This document shows positions 13,141 to 26,379 of a stretch of DNA of 64,000 bases, in pieces. Made by a program: the position numbers and the translations under genes. The notes beneath the pieces were generated by a model, which saw nothing but the letters and a program-made list of their open reading frames with translations, was not told where the DNA came from and made no database searches. Position 1 is the stretch's first letter. Every line of letters begins with the position of its first letter. Location: positions 27,634,756 to 27,698,755 of the forward strand of contig CP141147.1 of the NCBI GenBank assembly GCA_035235625.1. The letters run 5' to 3'. This DNA comes from Saururus chinensis (taxonomy: Eukaryota > Streptophyta > Magnoliopsida > Piperales > Saururaceae).

Positions 13141-15484
13141 TGTAGTTGTAAGGTCCTTGATTTTTCTACAATTTCTTGAGATTTTTTCTGCTATTTTTCT
13201 GGTCATTTTCGGCAGGAAAATGTGACGTTTCAGCATATTTATAATTGTATATTTTCTCCGTATCTATACCCATAGAGTCGGGTGTGGGGCTTAGTCGTGG
13301 GCCATGGGCCTCGCTGCGCGCTTACGGCACGAATTCTAGAGGTTCGACGCGTAACGAGTGAGTTAACGCGCGTTGAGTATACGTTTGGAAAAAATAAAAT
13401 AAAAGAAAAAAAAGAGGGATCGGGATCGCGATCCCGATCCAGAACCTCCCAGTTGATGAACAGTGCGCCCCCCCCTTTCCGTTTGTTCCTTGTGCCCGGC
13501 CGCCGCCGGTGGGCCATAGGGCCGCCGCCACCTGCTCTGCCCCGGTGGTGCGACGCCAGGGGGCCACCGCCCCGGCCGCCTACGGCCGCGCAGCCTTCTC
13601 CCGGTTTGCCCTCTCTCCCCTCTGTTTTGTGATTCTGCTGCCGCTGTGGGCCGGCGAGGGCCGGCCGGCCGCCCACGGTTCCGCCCTAGGCCGGCGACGG
13701 CGGGAGGACACCTCTCCCGGCCCCACTCGGCCTCTCCTCCGCCGTCCGGCTCCATTCTTCCCCACTGCCCCTGTTTTCCTCCACCCCTGCAGTCAACCTC
13801 GCCGGCCATCTTCCGCCGCCGTTGGACGGCCCGGCTGTGCTCTGTCCGGCCCACCTTGGTTCGGCGATGGCGAGGAGCCACTCCTCCCGGCCCAGTAGGC
13901 CTCTGCACCGCCGCCCCATCCCATTTCCTCTCTCTGCCCTGTTCCGCCGGTTCACTATTTTGGGTAAACAGTGGCCGGCGGCGGCGATTCGTGGCCGACA
14001 CGACCCCCATCCAGCCTCGCCTTGCTCCGGCGAAGGTAGTGGACCACCCTACCCAGCCCGGTTCCATCTCCTCTACCATCCCCTACTCCGGCCAGTACGC
14101 TTTGTCGTACAATTTTTTAGTGGGCTGGCACCGCCATCGTTGGCGGGTGAGGGTGACTTGACCACCGTGGGCTCCGCCCCGGCCTGGCGATGTCCCAGGG
14201 ACAGCCCCACCCACCTGGACCGATTCAGCCTCCGTCCCCATGGCCGCTCTGCCCTTATGGGTTTTCCCCGGTCAGCCCCTCTGTGTTTGGCTTTTGACGC
14301 CATCGACATTGGCCGGTAGTGGCCGAATGGCCACCGAGGATTCCGCCTCAGTCTAGTAATGACTAGAGACGGTCCCACCTTGCACGGTTTGTTTGCCTCT
14401 GACCTGTGCCCTTCCTTGTGGCCCGTAGCCGCAATTAGTTCTGCTCACCGGCATATTTGCCCGTTGACCCCTCTTGCCCATTTTACGCCGTCGGTACCGG
14501 ACGACCTCTGGCAAGAGTTTGTATGACTTACCTTGAGAGAAGGTGGGCAAGTTCATCTGCATAGGCCTTGGCCAGTGACGGCCTCGTGGCCTTTGCTCGA
14601 CCCTGAACCCTCCCCCGGCTCTCTGTCGTGCGAGATGCACAGCCCCCGCACCATGGGTATTGGTTGTGGGTGGCGATCGGCGATGTCGTCGCTTAGATTG
14701 GCCACCGCTAGGGCCTTAGCCCTGTTGGCTTTTGTGGGCCTTGGGTCACCCCCTTTCAGCCCTCTCCCCTGCCCTTTGGGCTGCGTGTGCATGTGGCCAC
14801 GCGTGTGCTTTTGGGCTTAGGTGCCGCTTTTGTGCCGCCCGATCATTGGATGGCTTGGCCACCGATTGGAGTTGACACAGAGCCGTCCTCCACATCTCCT
14901 TTGTTCTCGAGCGTTGCCCCACACTCTCCGCCTTATGTGGGCCCATGTTGATCCAAAATCGTCGTTGTTGGGTGTTGTCCACGGCCGATTTCGACATCTT
15001 GTGGCCGGCTGAGCACGTTTTAGCCACCGGCCAATCTTTAGAGTGTACACCCTCAACATTTGGTCGCACCGCCATTCTTGTTGGCTTGACTTTTCTCCCG
15101 GCAGCCCTAGTGTGCCGCCGTGGATCGCGAATTTTACCGCATTGATTTCTGATACCCTGTTTGGCCGTGACTAGTTCCAGCGCTTCCTAAAACCCTCGGG
15201 ACAACAGCTCTCTCAGCTAGGCAACGGTTTTGACCACCAACTCTGCCGCCGATGCCGCCACCGTCTTGTGCTCGCCATCGAATGTCATGATTACGAGGTA
15301 GGGGAGCTTTGAACTCGTAAATTCATGATAGCATGCTTTGAATGAGTAGTAGCATGCTAGGATTGTATGATTCCATGCTTTGGATGATAAGTAACGATCT
15401 GATTGCATGATGTACGTGTAAGCACAATTATATGGTATGTTGAAATGCATATGACATGCATGTTGGCTGTAAGTACGTTGGATG

Positions 15485-15620
15485 TATGTATGCAGGTGCT
15501 AGTGATGGCTAGCGTGCATGTTTGGAGTATGTATGAATTATGCATGTGCTAGTGATGGATAGCGTGTATGTTTGACGTATGTATGTATGCACTAGTGATG
15601 GCTAGTGAGCATGTTTGTAA
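15485..15620. repeat. About 47-bp tandem repeat, 3 copies
   Basis: Copies share GTGCTAGTGATGGCTAGCGTG followed by GTATGTATG-type sequence. They lie inside the 4.9-kb LTR-like element. Confidence 0.75.
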
Positions 15621-16373
15621 GCTACGTATATATGACCATATGTGTATGTTATACGTATGTGTGATAAACATACATATGTGTGACGACTATTTTGCCTATG
15701 ATATGGTTATGTGTAAGTGTATGTGGGCAGAGGTATGGGCGATGGACAGTAAGAGGTGACAGAGGTTTGGTTTGGATTTGGATACGGTTGTGTAAGCGTA
15801 TGACAGAGGACAAAGGATAAGAGTATGATGGGCAAGGATTAGAATGGATCGGTTTGGGTTGGATTGTATGTTGGGCGTTTGTCAGGTAGTATGAGTGTGC
15901 ATAATTGTACAAGCATAACGTACAGATTATGAAGTAAAAAGTAAGTATAATAAGTGAGATATAAGTAAGAGGGCGACAACTGGGTTGGCTCTGAGGAGAG
16001 TTATTTGAGGATGTCAGTGTAAGATGATTTGGCCATAAGATGGATGGCGAAGTATGTAAGACTATAAGGGTTTGATGTACGATGAGTTTTGTCCACAATG
16101 TGGACAGGTTAAGTGAAGTCTGCTGCCCTAACGAACTTGGGTTTCGATCGGGCTCAGCTTCGGTTTGATCAGTCGAGGACTATGAGTTTGTGTGACATAA
16201 TTGTACCGCATAATATACTTAATTCAAACTTGAATTATAAGCACAACTAATGATAGCGTTGTGAGTTTGAGACCTGAGGGTTCGACGGATTAAGTTCTGT
16301 GTTTGAGCTAGCCGATAATGAGTTAGCTGAGCATTTCTCATGTCTTGCCATGGTGTTTATCCTGCGGGATGTT

Positions 16374-16630
16374 GTCTGTGTGCTGTATAGAGCACCGGAC
16401 GTCTGATGCTTTCTGAGAGCGATGTATGTTTTTGATTTGGTCTGCGTGCTGTATAAGCCCAGACGTTTGATGCTCTGTTGAGAGCGATGTACATTTCTGA
16501 CTTTGTCTGTGTGCTGTATGAAGCCCAAACGTTTGATGCTTTGTTGAGAGCGATGTATGTTTTTGATTTGGTCTGTGTGCTATATAAGCCCAAACATTTG
16601 ATGCTCTGTTGAGAGTGTTGTATGTTTCCG
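16374..16630. repeat. About 65-bp tandem repeat, 4 copies
   Basis: Units contain TCTGTGTGCTGTATA, GTTTGATGCT and GAGAGCGATGTATG. A shorter array of about 30 bp with CGCCCAAGAGTGGCACTGTA follows at 16628-16700. Confidence 0.85.
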
Positions 16631-16944
16631 CCCAAGAGTGGCACTGTATGTTTCTGCCCAAGTGGCACTGTATATTTTCTGCCCAAGAGTGGCAATGGCA
16701 CTATAAGACCCATTATGGTGGGCAACTGTATGACCCCTTATGTGTGGGTGTTTATATTTGCTCGCTTAGGTAAGTAGTATCATGGATCTACTCTTACCTG
16801 TTTGATCTAGTGCCCCATGAGCATTGGTGTGCCTTACCTTCGGAAAAGTCCATGGCATCTAGTCACTCCCCGGAGGTTAAGGTGTTGCCCCAGTGGCATT
16901 TTTTTCCTTTTAGATGCTGGAGCCTATTAGTTGTAATGAGCTTC

Positions 16945-17230
16945 AATGGTCGTTGATATGTGTATGAGTATGACTGTATGAGTGTAAGTACGACTGTATG
17001 TGTATGAACAGGAATGTAAGAGTGTGTATGAGCAGGACTGTAAGCGTATGAGTATGAGCACGACTGTAAGAGTATGGGTACGATTGTGAGAATATGTTTC
17101 TGAGTAAGACAGTAAGTGTGATTTCGTGTAAGCTGTATGAGTGTGCATATGATTGTACGAATAAGGTCGTACAAGTATGTGTATGTTGTATGAGTAAGCG
17201 TACGATGGTACGAGTAAGTTTGTAAGACCC
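16945..17230. repeat. Degenerate GTATGA-type simple repeat
   Basis: Loosely repeated GTATGAGTATGACTGTAAG motifs. The absence of stops on the minus strand here comes from the repeat and not from a gene. Confidence 0.8.
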
Positions 17231-17264
17231 TGGATAAGGGTGTTTGTGTAAGTTTGATTTGATA

Positions 17265-17376
17265 GTATGACTTTGGCACGCTGGTGCATTTGGTATGACT
17301 TTGGCACGATAGTGCATTTGGTATGATTTTGGCATGATAGTGCCTTTGGTATGATCTTGGCACGATGGTGCATTTG
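17265..17376. repeat. 28-bp tandem repeat, 4 copies
   Basis: Four consecutive 28-bp units start at 17265, 17293, 17321 and 17349. Each reads GTATGA-TTGGCAC-AT-GTGC-TTTG with few substitutions. Confidence 0.9.
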
Positions 17377-18043
17377 GTATGCTTGCATGCGTATGAGCAT
17401 GTTTATGATTATATTATGTTGACTGCTTCATGTTTGAATTGCATGACGCATGTATTTATGAACTTACTGAGTTCACCATTTGGGGTTTCCCCTACTGGGT
17501 ATTTTCCTACTGAGTATGAAAATACTCATTACCCTACTTTTTAGCCCCGTTATACGGGAGGTTTTGCAGGTTGTGAGGAGAGCTCCTGGAGATGGATGCT
17601 CGCTTCCAAGGTGGATTGATTCCCTTGGACTCAGGTATATGCTTTACTCACTGCGAGTTTATTTGTACCACGATCCGATGTATTGGGTGAGACGAGTCGT
17701 CAAGATGTTTATCTTTTTGGACTTTCATTTGGATTAGTCTGTGGACACTTATGGGACTTGCACTTAGGGATGCCTTGGAGAGATTTGTATTTAAAGTCTA
17801 TGATCATAGCAATTTATTCGTACGTGTGTTTTTGAGTAGCGCCTGATGATATTTGCTTTGGCCGTACGATGTTTGACTGTATGATGAAAATATTTAGATG
17901 GAAAATGGATGTTTAGTGTTTTAAATGATAAACTGTTTTATCAGGTTTTAATTTCGTCATTTTTCCTCCGATTTACAAATATTATATTGCAAAAATTTTC
18001 CGTGAATTTTAAGGAAAATGTGTGAAAAATCTCGGGCATTACA

Positions 18044-18048
18044 GTAGT
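18044..18048. repeat. Target site duplication of the 4.9-kb element, right copy
   Basis: GTAGT. The left copy is at 13142-13146. Confidence 0.8.
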
Positions 18049-18729
18049 GCCTTGACTTTTTAAATAACTTAGAAGTCAGAGTTCTGTTAATTCGTAATTA
18101 AAAGGGTCCAAGATCAACGGTGTATAAAAGAGTAATTGTTCATCAATTTACATAATTATAAACTTTATAGAACATACAAAACAAGGTTAACGTGCCTTAA
18201 CAAAATCAAAGTGGCACAAAAGTAAGCAAATATTGTGTATCACAAAAACTTGACAAAATAAATTCAAAGCGTAGATCTTTCGAAGTTCAACTGGCTATCT
18301 TCAATAAAATTATCTCCTTCATTCATACCTACAGTGTCTGGGGGTAGGTGAGAATATTTATACTCAGTAAATAGAATTAGATTCTATTAGCATGCTATAA
18401 CATAAAAACATAATCAAAGATGTACAAAACATTCTTTTAATAATTCATACTCGAAAGTCAACTTAACATATCACAAAACATTCTTGCTGACTAACAAAAT
18501 CCGAACATACTTTTTTTTACAAATAATCGAATGAACTAGCCTTTCACACAATTTGATAAAATTAGATAAATTATTCGTAACCAAAGTCCAATAAATCATT
18601 CAAAATTGAATAAATCATCATTCACATAATGTCACCAATACTGAAGTGACATACACCCGTACTCATGGGGCAATGAGATTAGAATGAAAGAGCAGAATAT
18701 CTCATTTCATGGGTGCACTATATGCCTTA

Positions 18730-18850
18730 ATATGCAGTACCTAGGAGTCATAACTCTGATAGTTTTTGAGCTTTATACCAAATAGCTACACTTCAAAACC
18801 AATGATAGTTTTTGGGATTTTTACTAAATAGCTACCCTTCAAATTCAGTC
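18730..18850. repeat. Short direct repeat in the outer element
   Basis: Two copies of about 50 bp share GATAGTTTTTG, TTTATACCAAATAGCTAC and CTTCAAA. Confidence 0.65.
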
Positions 18851-20537
18851 AAAATCATTCGTAAATGTCATTCAAATAATAATAACATTTTAAAGTACAT
18901 ATCACAATGAAATCCCACAAAGACATGTACAAGACACTATTATTTCAGCGTTTATCTGACCCCTAGTAAATACCACCAATTTCTAAATAATCTTTTATAA
19001 AAGAATTACGAAATCATATGGCATAGTCATAGCACAGAATTAGAGTTTAAAACCACCTTCCCTTTGTTCTTAAATTTGACAGGAGTAATAGTTAGTAGCT
19101 GAAGCCTTAACTTGAGCGGTAGGCGGAACCTTCCCTTATGCCAGAACAAAATATGCTTTCGGGCTTGGAGGCAGCAGACAAAGACTCTCCTTGCGCTAGG
19201 ACAAATTCTCCTTCTGGACTAGAAGTGGCGGACAAAGTTTCTCCTTCAACTAGGACATTTTCCTCCTCCCAACCCAAAAGTAGCAAATAGAGTCTCCCCT
19301 TACCCTGGGTCATTTTCACCCTTTTTAGAGTAGCTAACTCGAAAAACATACCCCTTTACAATGTAGAATGCCCTCAAATTAGCTAGGAACAATTTTTGAA
19401 TAAAGAGAATCGGGTGGTAAACGACTTAGATATAGGAGGCGGAAGAGGAGAAGAAATGGTGTGATATGAACCCCCCTCATCCCCCTTTTATAGGAAAATG
19501 GAGCCTTTAGATGCATGTCATGTGGCATGCATCTAACAACTACAAAAAGCTGTTGTGTGTTAGCGCTGATGTGGCATGCATCCGACGACTACAAAAAGTC
19601 ATCATGTGTCAGAGCTGATGCATGCTAGCGCCATGGCAAGTCATGGCCTGACATGCTTATGACATTGATGTCAGTAGTGCCAATGTAATTTTTTATATAT
19701 ATTAAAATTTTCGTAATTATTATAAAACAAAATTTTAAACTTTAAATGGGCATAACTCCTTACCCCGATCTCGGATTTGAGTGTTCTTAGTATTGTTAGA
19801 CTCGTATTGACGAGCCCTACAAATCAAAACCACTCAAGGGTACTTATCTAGGAAAAATAAAGTGGTCCCACCTGTCACGCCCCAGCGATGCCCAACCCGA
19901 GCCGAACCCGGTCCAAGGGCCGGTCAAGCGCGCGGGGGTGACGAAGGAAAATTGAGAAACGATTTAGTGGAAGACTTAACCCTAACCATGGGCGATTAAT
20001 AGAATTACGGAGTACGCACAATCCTTTGAGCAAGAGTAAATAAGAAGGAAAGAAAGAGTGTTGCTTATCACAAAGTAAACAATTAATCTCAAACCCACAT
20101 GCTTAGTTAACTAAAGCCCACACCGGCTCAAAATAAGTCATAAGCATCACAACTGTAAAATGTGACATAAATCCAAAACAAAGAACCCTACACAAAGGTT
20201 TTAAACATAAAGCATAAAACCAAAGGAAAATAAGTCACACAACGATCTCCACGATTACATCCAAGTCATCTCCGACCATTCCTCAAAGAGGAGATCCTGT
20301 TTGTCTGCGTGTTGCACCACGCAGCCCCAAAACAAAACACAAGAAAGAGGGGTGAGTTTAACAAACTCAGCAATGGTTTTTAATATCACTAGCAGCATCA
20401 AAAATACGATAGCATAATAATATAGCCATTCAGATCAAAGATTTACATGGTGCATCATTTTCTGATCACGCATACACATCACCTAAAACTACATCATAGT
20501 GCCTAATCCACATAATGTCATTCTCATCATAACATCC

Positions 20538-20818
20538 TGCATGAAATGTATCTCTAACATACATATTCCATCATGCATCACATCATAATCAACCTGCATG
20601 AATGTATCTCTAACATACATATTCCATCATGCATCATATCAAAATCAACCTACATGGATGTATCTCTAACATACATATTCCCACATGCATCATATCAAAA
20701 TCAACCTGCATGGATGTATCTCTAACATACATATTCCCACATGCATCATATCATAATCAACCTGCATGAATGTATCTCTAACATACATATTTCATCATGC
20801 ATTATATCATAACAACCT
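20538..20818. repeat. 56-bp tandem repeat, 5 copies
   Basis: Five units of 56-57 bp contain GTATCTCTAACATACATATTC and end near TCAACC. The array lies inside the 3.4-kb LTR-like element. Confidence 0.9.
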
Positions 20819-22029
20819 CCATCAAGGAGTAATCACAATTTAGTGTCACACAGACGGGAACATAGACAAGGCCACGAAGGCGTGTCATGATCCAAAATTC
20901 TACACAAGAATTCAAGAAAGATCGGGGTTGTCAATCCCTAAAAAGCTACTCGCCCTAGACGATCCTGGCCAAGGATATCCCATTCTCACACAGAGAATCT
21001 AGAGCAGGGGTGTTCGCCCAAGGACATCTCCTGGGGAAGGAAGAGCCCGAGTTCCCACACAGGGAACCCTAGAACACATGGTAGCGGTGTACACGGCATA
21101 CCACACTGGATTCTCAGGGTCCAGATGACACTCATAATAACATTCTCACAATCCGCAAGACAAGTACACAACTCGTCCCCACATAATTCCATTTAACTAG
21201 ACTCAACTCGAGGAGTGCACTCGTTCCACACAGGAACTCAAATCAAAACATGTCCTTTCGGACCAATCAACTTTCGATTAATCCAGCACACAATTTCACC
21301 ACATTGCATCCAATCGGTCAAATTCGATTAACCTCGATGAAGCCTAAATTGGAAATCCATTTTAATGATGCATGCAGCATGGTACATACGTGGGCAAGGC
21401 ATACATGAATCCTAATCCATGATAAGTGCTCTCATCAGCCCCTAATGCATCATTCATAATCACAATATCAAGCTTTAACCTCATCATTTAACCCCCACAT
21501 GTGTGTGTATAACTAGTAGAAGCATTTCACATAATGTATGTCAACATGCTTGAAATTAAACTCACTACCACACTACACATGTGAATTATCATCTAAACAT
21601 GAATTCTAGTGGAAATCATAGGAGAATAATCATTAAAATTGTATCTCAATTCAAAACTCAACCACAAGGGCTAAACACATATAAGATCATTCATTTCATC
21701 ATTGAGTCATTGCATTCACCAACATCCACACACCAACTAACCACACTCTATTATGACAAATCAGTCCAATAATAGGTTGTAGTCCTATTGAAAATATGCT
21801 TAACCATAGGGAATCAACCATTCACAATTTCAAGATGACAATTCCAACCTCATGCTACAAAACATAAGTCATGCCACAAATCTCTAATCATATATTCCAA
21901 CTTTATAACCTCAATAGCATGCCTTTCCAGTAGCATAATATAGCTTAAAACACTCCACATTCATATGAAAGTGGCAAGATAAAGTGGAATCATCGAAATA
22001 AACATCATGCATTATAACACAATTTTTGC

Positions 22030-22190
22030 TGTGTAGCCGTTTGAACGCCCTTTAGGCCGTTCGATCGGCTAAACAGGAAAATTTGAAATTCACAATTTGG
22101 CCGTTTGAACGCCCAGCAGGCCGTTCGATCGGTTAAACTAAAAATCTGTCGATCTGACAGTGTTGCCATTCGAACGGCCAGAAGGGCCGT
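22030..22190. repeat. Direct repeat of a GC-rich 40-bp motif
   Basis: CCGTTTGAACGCCC followed by GGCCGTTCGATCGG occurs twice (about 22037 and 22100). A degenerate third copy lies near 22165. Confidence 0.7.
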
Positions 22191-23551
22191 TCGAATGCCA
22201 ACAAGGCAGAACTAAATCATCTTCTTCCTTTCGCAATTTCAAACCGAAACATCATTGATAACACTTCAAATCCACATCTAACACCCTAATCATCATCAAA
22301 AGTCCTTCATGACTTCCAGAATGTTAAACCATATCATAATAATACAAAACCCTAAGAAATCGGGATTAAATATTTCTATTTTCTAATCATGCCATTAACA
22401 CACCAAATCAAGTAACTCCATTCGAAATAAGCTAAAAATCAAGAGTTTTACCATGGATGAACTGAAAATTTGAAGGTCCATTACCTTAGCACTTGATTAA
22501 GCTCGGATTTGAGGGTCACCCTTCTTGAAAACCTTACAAACACATTGAGTTTGAATTAAACTCTATTAAAAATCGATTTATTAAAGAAATCCCTAATTAA
22601 AACTTAGATCTAGGGCTTGTTGATCATAAAAATCAAAATTTGAAAGCTAGGGTTTGTAGTAAAAATCCAAATCAGTAGTTTTTGATGTCCAAAAATGAAT
22701 TGAAACAAAGGAGAAATGGTAGATTTAGAGGAGATTAAAAAGAAAGCTATGGTTTAGTGCTTAATTAGAGTAGGCTTACCTTAAACACCTTCTAATTCGG
22801 GCCTAATTGGGGATTAGGTCTGACCTCTCCTCTTAGCCTATTCCAAAAAATGAAAATGGTTCAGGTTTGGCCTTTTATAGTAAGGGTTGGGGTATGTATG
22901 GGTAAGTTATGGGGTATAAATAAGAAAAGTAGGCTAAAAATAGGTATTTTACAAATTTGAGTACTAATTAAGTCTAAAAAAATTCTGAAAATTTTTGTAT
23001 AACCTTAAGTAGATATCTGGGTTCATTTGACCTAAAAACTGAAATTTCGACGGTGGGGCCCACAGGGGCCGCCAAAACCCTAATTTTCGGAAAAATAGTA
23101 AAAATTTAGAAAAATCCCAAAAATTCACATTTGTTTTAAAATGACTTAAAATCACTAATCTTAAAGTTGATTTTGATTAAAACCATCACAAACACTATTT
23201 ATTCATGAAATCACCGAATAAATCAGAAAACGCGTTAATCTCACGATAACCAATAATTAAAGAAAACCAAAAACCAGTTTAGAGATGAGGGTCCTTACAC
23301 CACCCATGACATACTTCTCAAGGCCATAGCCTACTATCTCAGTGTCCGATTGATGCGTTCTTGGGCTTAATATGTTCGTCTCTCGAAGCCCAATCAAATA
23401 CCTTAAGGCGCAAAATAGTCTAATTTTAAGAAAAACTGACTATTGAGCTCTAAAACTCGTTTATGGGCCCAAACGTTCAAATTTTTTAAAACATAAAAAT
23501 TTTGGGGCATTACACTTATACTTATCTAACTATTGCTTAGTTACTAGCTTT

Positions 23552-25547
23552 TGTCACGTCCCAAAATTTACACATGTAGATATTTTTTTTAAATATGCAT
23601 TAAATGTTAAAGATGATGCAGCGTAACAAGAAGAGCAAGAGAAATTACAATTAATTAAATCATATCTTGGAGACCTTTGGGGGCACGATTACTTGTTTTC
23701 ACAATTAGATTTAGTTTGAGTAATAGAATATTACATAACTAATTATCTAAATCAAAGTAAGAAGAAATACAAGATCACATATTGGGCATTTGTCTATCAA
23801 TACACCACTTTCATTAAAAGCTAAAACAAATAACACACTCACGTGCCTACATTTCTCTCCAAAGAAGAATTAGAAATAAACCTACACAACAAAAAGGAAT
23901 CAACTCTATAGCTCTCTCTTCCCTAGTTGTAAATGTCCTCCACGTGCAACACTTACATCACGAGAATGCTGAGTATACGAATATATTTAGTGGGATGGCT
24001 GAACAAAAACCAATACAAATAGATAGGTTAACCATGAAGAAATAAATCAAGTCATTACCTTTCATACTATGCTTAGCCATATCCAATAAGAAATCAAAAG
24101 ACAAAAGATCACCATGAATGTGGCTACATCTTAGAGTTCAATTACACCTGTTTAAAATGTATACCATTACACTACTCAACTTAAAACTTTTGTTAAAGAC
24201 TCTCACCAAGCTTTATCCACGCCATGCAATGAAGGCCCACATGGGCTTATAGGCCTAAATTGTTGAGACTCATGACTATCATCGTCATCGAAACCTCTTT
24301 TATTGTATTGTATTATATTAGGTCATTCATCTTTTAATGTTATAACCCATTTAAACCTACTCCCGGGCCAAGGGAGCAGCTCTACAAATAGAAGTCCCAA
24401 GCTTTTGAGGAGTCAGAGGCCCATGAGTTAACCCTCATTCTTGAGTCTCCTATATGTGACTAAAAAAGCTCTCTTTTGGAGTAAACCTGATGCTAGGAAC
24501 ATATGTTCTTGCAATTTTCAAGGGACATGTATCCATTAAAATGATCAAACATAGGGTTTACTTACCCCAATAGCATATATATAATTTTCTCATGTATTTA
24601 TATAACCATCATTCAAGTAAATCGAGCTATTATATATCTCATGAATAACATAAACAATGGTATAAGTCATGCTTAAAAATTATAAACCAATGCACCATCG
24701 GAAGACCCATCCATGTGTCATCATAGGTATCAATGCTAATTAACACCTCCATTGACGTGTTGAACCCCTACCTACAGTGAGTGAACTGGGTGAGTCCAAC
24801 TTGCCGACATCATCACTGATGCATCGGTCCCACTGTCGATGTCTAGTATAATACTGATGTGTACTTACATGTTGATGTCATACTATTCATCTTCCTCCAA
24901 ACAATGATGTCATCACTATGTGTTGATGGTTATGTCGATGATTAGGATGAATATAAACAAGACTGTACTGATTATCCAAGTATTCCTTTCCGTAAAACAT
25001 GATACTCACATCATCTAAACCACAAACATCTTCTTTAAATTATGATTAGAGTTATTTAATCAACACAATTCACAATCATCATTATTACTCTAGAACATGG
25101 TAAAATCTCATAATCATCCATTATATGCATTGCAACACATCAACCATCATGTATTTACACTAGAAGCAACTCATCTAATTAGTATATGGTTACAAGGTTA
25201 GCAATCTGACCTTTGATCTTACCCTTCTCCTCCTTACTGGTGTGCAACCTCCTCCAATCCTAGCTGAAAGTCCCATGTTCTTCCTTGGACTCTTTTGGAT
25301 TATCCAAATAGCTCTAGCTTTGAGATTCTTGCCCTTTATAAAGGGCATAATCATCTCTAGGGTTATAACTACATAACCACCCACATTTTCCAACATAATT
25401 GCATCCTACGATTTTAGTGATAAGTTGATGTCTTATTGATAGTTATTCCCATTTTCATGATGAACTCAACGATACAGTAGTGACTTGTTGATGAAAAATA
25501 AACTAAAATAAATATTATAGTTTTCTTGAAAAATATAGGGTGTTACA
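23552..25547 (-). mobile_element. 2.0-kb solo-LTR-like element
   Basis: On the minus strand it runs from TGTAACACCCTATATTTTTC (25547) to GGGACGTGACA (23552). Flanks are GCTTT at 23547-23551 and CCTTT at 25548-25552, a 4 of 5 match to a target duplication. A TACTCAGCA-like stretch sits near one end, as in the nested elements. No coding sequence was seen. Confidence 0.6.
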
Positions 25548-26379
25548 CCTTTACCTTTCAACTTAATGTCTTGACATTGACTTCCCCTTAATGGAGTAAA
25601 AGCCCACCAATAATTGATTTAATCCATTACTTCTATAGGGTAATTTTGTACTTCTAACAAATAGAGGTAACATGTCTATTTGTGTCATTCAAGCTAGGGT
25701 ATCAATTGTAAATTTTTAAAATATAAGGGACATTTGTAAAAAGGTAAAAACTTGGGGAGATGTTTGTAAATTTCTCATATTTTTTTTCCTATGAGAGTGC
25801 TCCAATTGGACCATTTTCAATCATATCCTTTTAATCTAAACCCAACTATGATTTATGGTATTTTGTTTAAATTTGTTCTTTTTTATGTCCTACTATGGGC
25901 TTACGAGTCCTTAGAATGATCATATGTACACATCATATATACCGGGTAATTTAGGATAAACAAATTACGGTTCAAACCTGAGCTGTTTGAAAAGGAAAAT
26001 ATTATTTATTTATTTTATATTCTAACACCTCTTAACGTGTAAGCATTCATCACGTACAACACATGAAACACAATTTTAGGGGATCAATGCCTATAAGAAA
26101 CTTGAATCTAAAACCTCCCAAAAGCTGAAACTTTCAATACCATGTAAGATAACTATTTGTGTCCAAAACCTTAACTTAGTAGGAAAGAAAATTTTTAATT
26201 ATTTATTTTATATTCTAACAAAGACCATCGCTGCTTGTAGAGGCGTCGTCTTATTCTTATAGTAATTACCATAGACTTTTATCTCCTAACATTTTGTCTA
26301 ATCAATGGGACTCTAGAACCTTTTTGCAGCCAGACATTCATCAAAGAAACTCACAAAAACCTAAATATTAGTCGCTCAA

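Larger units (their letters stand above)
13147..18043 (+). mobile_element. 4.9-kb LTR-like element nested in the outer element
   Basis: It begins TGTAAGGTCCTTGATTTTTC and ends GGGCATTACA. The target duplication is GTAGT at 13142-13146 and 18044-18048. The first 20 bases and the reverse complement of the last 20 resemble each other (TGTAA-G-CC--GATTTTTC). About 13260-15260 is strongly GC- and CpG-rich, which explains the many overlapping long ORFs on both strands; none resembles gag, protease, reverse transcriptase or integrase. Downstream come several minisatellites and an ACTGAGTT-rich stretch near 17465. It is best read as a very long solo LTR; a non-autonomous element with unrecognised internal DNA is the alternative. 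Confidence 0.8.
19873..23299 (-). mobile_element. 3.4-kb LTR-like element nested in the outer element
   Basis: The plus strand runs from TGTCACGCCCCAGCG to GGTCCTTACA; the LTR sense is probably minus (TGTAAGGACC...GGGCGTGACA). The target duplication is CCACC at 19868-19872 and 23300-23304. It shares the AAACTCAGCAATGG / ACTGAGTT-type stretch near one end with its neighbours, so it is probably a relative of the 4.9-kb element in the opposite orientation. No coding sequence; small ORFs at 20986-21192 and 22964-23155 are unsupported. Confidence 0.8.
13141..23514 (-). mobile_element. Outer solo-LTR-like element, interrupted by two nested elements
   Basis: Reading the minus strand from 23514, the element starts TGTAATGCCCCAAAATTTTT. 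It ends at 13141, where the plus strand reads TGTAGT, then the inserted element, then GTAGTGCCTTGAC. The ends are TG...CA. The 5-bp target duplication is CTTAT at 13136-13140 and 23515-23519. Removing the two insertions and one copy of each duplication leaves about 2.0 kb with no coding sequence, consistent with a solo LTR. The part near 18340-18400 contains a TACTCAGTAAATAG stretch of a kind shared by all these elements. Confidence 0.8.

Noticed and set aside
13239..15145. Many long overlapping ORFs on both strands, up to 238 codons
   Set aside because: They lie in a CpG-rich part of an LTR-like element, are open in nearly all frames because stop codons are rare in GC-rich DNA, and show no gag, pol or host domains.
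16374..17376. CRISPR-like array
   Set aside because: Units are contiguous minisatellites without unique spacers, in plant nuclear DNA with no cas genes.
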